Source: Rhodococcus sp. PAMC28707 (lineage in GTDB: Bacteria; Actinomycetota; Actinomycetes; Mycobacteriales; Mycobacteriaceae). Taken from it: a DNA stretch of 64,000 nt. The stretch lies in NCBI RefSeq assembly GCF_004795915.1, contig NZ_CP039253.1, forward strand, positions 2,232,001-2,296,000, in the 5' to 3' direction. Below are positions 60,526 to 64,000 of this stretch, one piece after another; positions within the stretch are counted from its first letter, which is position 1, and each line of letters opens with the position of its first letter. The notes below the pieces were generated by a model. The model did not search any database. It was given only the letters and a program-made list of their open reading frames with translations, and was not told where the DNA came from. The translations under genes were made by a program, and so were the position numbers.

Positions 60526-62001
60526 GTGGCCGAACAGTCTCCAACACCCCGACACTCCGACGCGAGCGACGACCGGCGGGAAAGGCTGATGGCGGCGGCC
60601 GCGTCGACCCTCGGAGAGTTGTCCGGTGTGCTGAGTCCGCTTGCCGATCGCTTCGCGGCTCACGGGCACGAGCTGTACTTGGTCGGTGGCAGTGTCCGAG
60701 ACGCGGTCCTCGGCCGGTTGTCGGGCGATTTGGACTTCACCACCGACGCGCGCCCCGAGGCGGTGCAGCAGTTGTTATCCGGTTGGGCCGACAATCAATG
60801 GGACACCGGCATTGCGTTCGGCACGATCAGTGCTGCGAAGGACGATCAGCTCATCGAGATCACCACCTTCCGTACCGACTCGTACGACCAGGTCTCGCGT
60901 AACCCCCAGGTTCAGTACGGCACCAGCCTCGAGGAAGACCTGATCCGACGCGATTTCACCGTCAATGCCATGGCGGTTCGGCTCGGCTCGGACGGATTGC
61001 AGGAGTTCGTCGATCCGCTCGGTGGGATGGACGCAGTGCTCGAGGGGCTTCTCGATACGCCGTCCACTCCTGAGAAGTCGTTCAACGACGACCCGTTGCG
61101 GATGTTGCGCGGGGCGCGGTTCGTCTCGCAGCTCGGCTTCACGCTGATGCCGCGCGTGCACAAGGCCATTTCGAACATGGCGGGTCAGATCGAACGGATC
61201 ACCGCTGAACGCGTCCAGGCGGAGCTCGACAAGTTGCTGCTCGGCGAGTACCCCATCGACGGTATCGACGTGATGTGCGAGACGGGTCTCGCGGCGTACG
61301 TGTTGCCGGAGGTGCCGGCTATGAAGCTCGAGATCGACGAGCACCACCAGCACAAAGATGTGTACTGGCATTCGTTGACGGTGTTGCAGCAGGCCATCGA
61401 CCTCGAGGACGGTGACCCCGACCTGGTATTACGTTGGGCTGCACTACTTCACGACATCGGTAAGCCGGACACGCGAAAGCACGAGCCGGCCGGTGGTGTC
61501 AGCTTCCACCACCACGAGGTCGTCGGGTCGAAGATGGTGCGCAAACGCATGCGAGCGCTGAAGTACTCGAAGAGAATGATCGACGACGTCTCGCAGTTGG
61601 TATTTCTGCATCTTCGGTTCCACGGCTACGGTAAGGGACAGTGGACCGATTCCGCGGTCCGCCGTTATGTCACGGACGCGGGAGAGCTACTTCCTCAGCT
61701 GCACAAGCTCGTTCGCGCCGACAGCACCACCAGGAACAAGCGTCGAGCGGCGGCGTTGCAGGCAACGTACGACGATCTGGAGGAGCGGATCGCGCGTCTC
61801 GCCGAACTGGAGGATCTGGCCAGAGTGCGCCCGGATCTCGACGGCAACGCCATCATGAACTTGCTCGGTATCGAGGCTGGACCGGACGTCGGGAAGGCCT
61901 GGAAGTTCCTCAAGGAATTGCGGCTCGATCACGGACCACTCCCCCGTGAGCAGGCCGAGGCCGCGCTACTCGAGTGGTGGAAGACGCAATCGGTCAGTTG
62001 A
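60526..62001 (+). CDS. pcnA: CCA-adding enzyme / poly(A) polymerase family, with HD domain
   Basis: 491 aa from GTG 60526. Nucleotidyltransferase head LVGGSVRDAVLGRLSGDLDFTTDARP with the DxD metal motif, RRDFTVNAMA, neck/body, and an HD domain (LLHDIGKPDTR, FHHHEVVGSKMV). It adds CCA to tRNAs, needed because the three tRNA genes here lack encoded CCA. ATG 60493 is in frame, but neither start has a clear ribosome binding site; TAGGCT and TATAAA just upstream of the GTG suggest a leaderless message. Confidence 0.92.
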   Translation: MAEQSPTPRHSDASDDRRERLMAAAASTLGELSGVLSPLADRFAAHGHELYLVGGSVRDAVLGRLSGDLDFTTDARPEAVQQLLSGWADNQWDTGIAFGTISAAKDDQLIEITTFRTDSYDQVSRNPQVQYGTSLEEDLIRRDFTVNAMAVRLGSDGLQEFVDPLGGMDAVLEGLLDTPSTPEKSFNDDPLRMLRGARFVSQLGFTLMPRVHKAISNMAGQIERITAERVQAELDKLLLGEYPIDGIDVMCETGLAAYVLPEVPAMKLEIDEHHQHKDVYWHSLTVLQQAIDLEDGDPDLVLRWAALLHDIGKPDTRKHEPAGGVSFHHHEVVGSKMVRKRMRALKYSKRMIDDVSQLVFLHLRFHGYGKGQWTDSAVRRYVTDAGELLPQLHKLVRADSTTRNKRRAAALQATYDDLEERIARLAELEDLARVRPDLDGNAIMNLLGIEAGPDVGKAWKFLKELRLDHGPLPREQAEAALLEWWKTQSVS

Positions 62002-63490
62002 GGTCGGCCTTCATCAAGTACACGTTGTAGCTGTCCCATTCCGATATTGCGAAATACAGCTCTCCGTCCTTCGACCACGGATGCATGAATCCACCGTAGG
62101 CTTTCGGGTACTCCGCAGTCCGAACCAGAGTCGACGGCGCGGTCCACTCTCCCTGCGGTGAATCCGCTTCGCGGAGAACGATATTGCCGGCAATCGGATC
62201 GAGGTAGGTCATCTGCCACAGGCCGTCGTGGAAGCGGACCGATAGTTCGGCGGAGATGCCGTCGGCGATTGGGGTTGCCTCGTTGGAGTCCACCGGCGCC
62301 CAGGTACCGTCGACCCAGTATTGGTAGGCGGTCTTGTTGAGGACGTCGTCCTTCGGTACTCGGGCCAAGCCGACCGTGCCGATCCGGCCGTTGACGGTAC
62401 CGAACATGTAGACGAAGTCTCCGGCGGGAACCATGGTGGACACCTGGAACTTGGAGAAGCCGAACATGTTGTCCCACTGGGCATGTGGATCCTTGACCCA
62501 GGTAGAGCCGTTGTCGTCGGAGTAGGCGATACCGCCGTAGTTGGTCCACCACATACCCGGGACGACGCTCCAGCGCCGGATGGACATATACGACATGTAC
62601 TGCCGATCCCCGACGGCGAATCCGGACGTCGGAATGACCGTCGTCTCCCAGTTCTTGATCTTGCGACTGTCGAGCAATTCGGCTGCGTGGCAACGGGAAT
62701 CCTGCACCATACTGTCGAGGGTCAGGCCGTCGGACAGGTCGGTGTCGGTGCTGTGGCTGAGGACGTTGCTGCGCCAGTCGTCACCGCCGACGACTCCGTA
62801 CTCCCAGCTCTTGCCGAAGGAGTCACCGAAGGCCACGGCCACCTCGCCTGGCTTCGATTCCCACATGATGCCGAGGTCGGTGCCCTCGACCTGCCAGCGC
62901 TTGTCTGTTCTGTTGATCGAACCTTGGCCAGTCATCTGCGAGATCACCGATACATTGCCCACCAGCGGCTGTTTCGGGGCTGGAGATGTCGGGCCCGCCT
63001 CGGCTGGATTTACAACGGCGGGCGGTGCGGGTAGCTGCGGTGCTGCGAGCGGGCCGGGGATGGGAATGGGGATGGTTTCCGGTTGCGGATCGATCTCGAT
63101 GCGTGGGAACGGGAGGTGAGCAGATCCGGTCGCGTCGACGGGTTCTTCGGTGGTGTCGGTGAGATCGGGGCACGGGTCCATGCACGGATCGGGCAGCGGG
63201 TCCGCGTCGACTCGGGTGTTGTCGGGTTCGGGATCGGGCACCGGGACCAGTTCGACGGAGGGATACGGCACCGGGATGACGAACTTGTCCGGCACCGACT
63301 GTACGGGCGGCAGCACGGGCGGAGCGTTGGGATCGACCGACTCCGGTGGATAGTCCTTGGGATCGAAGCCGGTCTCTCCGCATTGGTTGACCGGGGCGGG
63401 CGGGGCCGCGTTCGCCGGTGCTGCCAGCACGCTGCTCGATACGAGTGCGAGTGCGAGCGCGCATCCCACGACGATCGATCGGGCACGCAT
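61994..63490 (-). CDS. Secreted DUF4185 domain protein
   Basis: 498 aa from ATG 63490 (AAGGACG 5 nt upstream; the frame opens at 63550). Signal peptide MRARSIVVGCALALALVSSS ending at ANAAP, a Pro/Asp-rich segment (about 30-170), then DUF4185 (about 185-498), a beta-propeller-like domain with WESKPGEVAVAFGDSFG and YSDDNGSTWV. Possibly carbohydrate-active or surface-binding; not established. Overlaps the pcnA 3' end by 8 bp. Confidence 0.88.
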   Translation of the reverse strand: MRARSIVVGCALALALVSSSVLAAPANAAPPAPVNQCGETGFDPKDYPPESVDPNAPPVLPPVQSVPDKFVIPVPYPSVELVPVPDPEPDNTRVDADPLPDPCMDPCPDLTDTTEEPVDATGSAHLPFPRIEIDPQPETIPIPIPGPLAAPQLPAPPAVVNPAEAGPTSPAPKQPLVGNVSVISQMTGQGSINRTDKRWQVEGTDLGIMWESKPGEVAVAFGDSFGKSWEYGVVGGDDWRSNVLSHSTDTDLSDGLTLDSMVQDSRCHAAELLDSRKIKNWETTVIPTSGFAVGDRQYMSYMSIRRWSVVPGMWWTNYGGIAYSDDNGSTWVKDPHAQWDNMFGFSKFQVSTMVPAGDFVYMFGTVNGRIGTVGLARVPKDDVLNKTAYQYWVDGTWAPVDSNEATPIADGISAELSVRFHDGLWQMTYLDPIAGNIVLREADSPQGEWTAPSTLVRTAEYPKAYGGFMHPWSKDGELYFAISEWDSYNVYLMKADLN

Positions 63491-63521
63491 CTTCGTCCTT
63501 AAGGCCGGAGAGAAACGAACA

Positions 63522-63533
63522 GACCGTACGGTC
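63522..63533. promoter_or_regulatory. Palindromic operator-like site, GACCGTACGGTC
   Basis: Perfect 12-bp palindrome 32 bp upstream of the DUF4185 start, between it and the MFS gene on the same strand. The form resembles TetR-family operators, but no regulator gene is visible in the window. Confidence 0.5.
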
Positions 63534-63546
63534 CTGGAGAAAGGTA

Positions 63547-64000
63547 TCACTGCGACAAGCGGCGAGCACGACGGTTGTTGAGGGTGACGGCGAGCAGGCC
63601 CAGCACGTAGACCACTACCCCGGCATAGACGACGGCGTGTGCCGACGCCTCTCCGGCCAGGTCGGTGGATCCGGCGCCCACCGCGACGGCGGCAGCTGCG
63701 AGCGAGACGACGAAGGCGATGTTGAAGACGGTGTCCTGCAGGGCGAAGACGCGTCCGCGATGGTCGTCGTCGATGTCGGTTTGCATCGACGCATCGCCGG
63801 TGAGCTTGACGGTTTGTCCGGCTACGCCGAGTAGGAAGGCGCCGAGGAGCAAGCTCGTCTGGGTCATGGTCGCAATAAACGTTGCCTGGACGACTGCGGC
63901 GAGGATCAACGCCCCGACAATGGACCGCACTCGACCGAATCGTGGAAGGACGAACGGTGTCAGGACAGCTGCCAGGAGCATTCCAGCTGCTGTTGCGCCC
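63547..64000 (-). CDS. MFS transporter, C-terminal part (cut by window edge)
   Basis: Open to the last base. The visible ~150 residues contain about four transmembrane helices and a loop TDIDDDHRGRVFALQDTVFN typical of the second half of MFS exporters. Substrate cannot be judged. Upstream of DUF4185 on the same strand with a 56-bp gap. Confidence 0.8.
   Translation of the reverse strand, partial: GATAAGMLLAAVLTPFVLPRFGRVRSIVGALILAAVVQATFIATMTQTSLLLGAFLLGVAGQTVKLTGDASMQTDIDDDHRGRVFALQDTVFNIAFVVSLAAAAVAVGAGSTDLAGEASAHAVVYAGVVVYVLGLLAVTLNNRRARRLSQ

Overview
The window is a Nocardiaceae chromosome segment, most likely Rhodococcus, spanning the replication origin. The evidence is gene order and protein sequence. 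Left of the origin, the order fhaA-fhaB-pstP-rodA-pbpA-pknA-pknB, trpG, a DUF881 gene, crgA, ppiA, cwsA, tRNA-Ala, tRNA-Ile, DUF3566, gyrA, gyrB matches M. tuberculosis Rv0020c-Rv0005. Right of it, rpmH-rnpA-yidD-yidC-jag-rsmG-parA-parB, a Rv3916c-like gene, cwlM-trxA-trxB-rsmA-sigM-murJ-DUF6049-nudix and pcnA match Rv3924c-Rv3907c. A gnd gene between dnaN and recF points to Nocardiaceae rather than Mycobacterium. Family names rest on recognised motifs, not on database searches.

Layout. 0-3.1 kb: a choline-to-glycine-betaine pair (aldehyde dehydrogenase cut by the window edge, then a choline-oxidase-like GMC enzyme), separated by a TTCGG microsatellite. 3.1-3.3 kb: tRNA-Leu. 3.4-13.2 kb: the Ser/Thr phosphosignalling and peptidoglycan elongation operon, joined by overlapping stop/start codons. 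13.2-21.3 kb: trpG, DUF881, crgA, a PH-domain gene, rhomboid, cyclophilin, cwsA, a WXG-like/DUF1023 hydrolase, a GGDEF protein, tRNA-Ala and tRNA-Ile. DnaA boxes flank crgA. 21.4-34 kb: DUF3566-gyrA-gyrB, a two-gene redox insertion, then dciA-recF-gnd-dnaN. 34.0-34.6 kb: oriC. 34.6-36.1 kb: dnaA. 36.8-39.5 kb: rpmH-rnpA-yidD-yidC-jag. 39.5-45.2 kb: a long interval, gene-free apart from an intact IS3-family element, with most of the window's parS sites. 45.2-48 kb: rsmG-parA-parB. 48.2-60.4 kb: the Rv3916c-like gene, then, on the opposite strand, the envelope and redox-stress block cwlM to nudix. 60.5-64 kb: pcnA, a secreted DUF4185 protein and a truncated MFS transporter.

How the genes work together. 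PknA and PknB phosphorylate envelope regulators and PstP reverses this. FhaA binds the phosphorylated pseudokinase domain of MurJ, and CwlM (a PknB substrate in mycobacteria) controls the first committed peptidoglycan step. RodA and PbpA polymerise and cross-link the wall, and CrgA and CwsA link this to the divisome. The kinases lie about 20 kb on one side of oriC, and CwlM and MurJ 15-20 kb on the other. DnaA, DnaN, RecF, DciA and gyrase run replication, and ParA/ParB with the parS cluster segregate the origin.

The most unusual features are the parS-rich gene-free interval with its IS3 element, a well-formed -1 frameshift signal in that element, DnaA-box doublets flanking crgA about 20 kb from oriC, the TTCGG microsatellite before the choline oxidase, and a Gln where choline oxidase has an active-site His.
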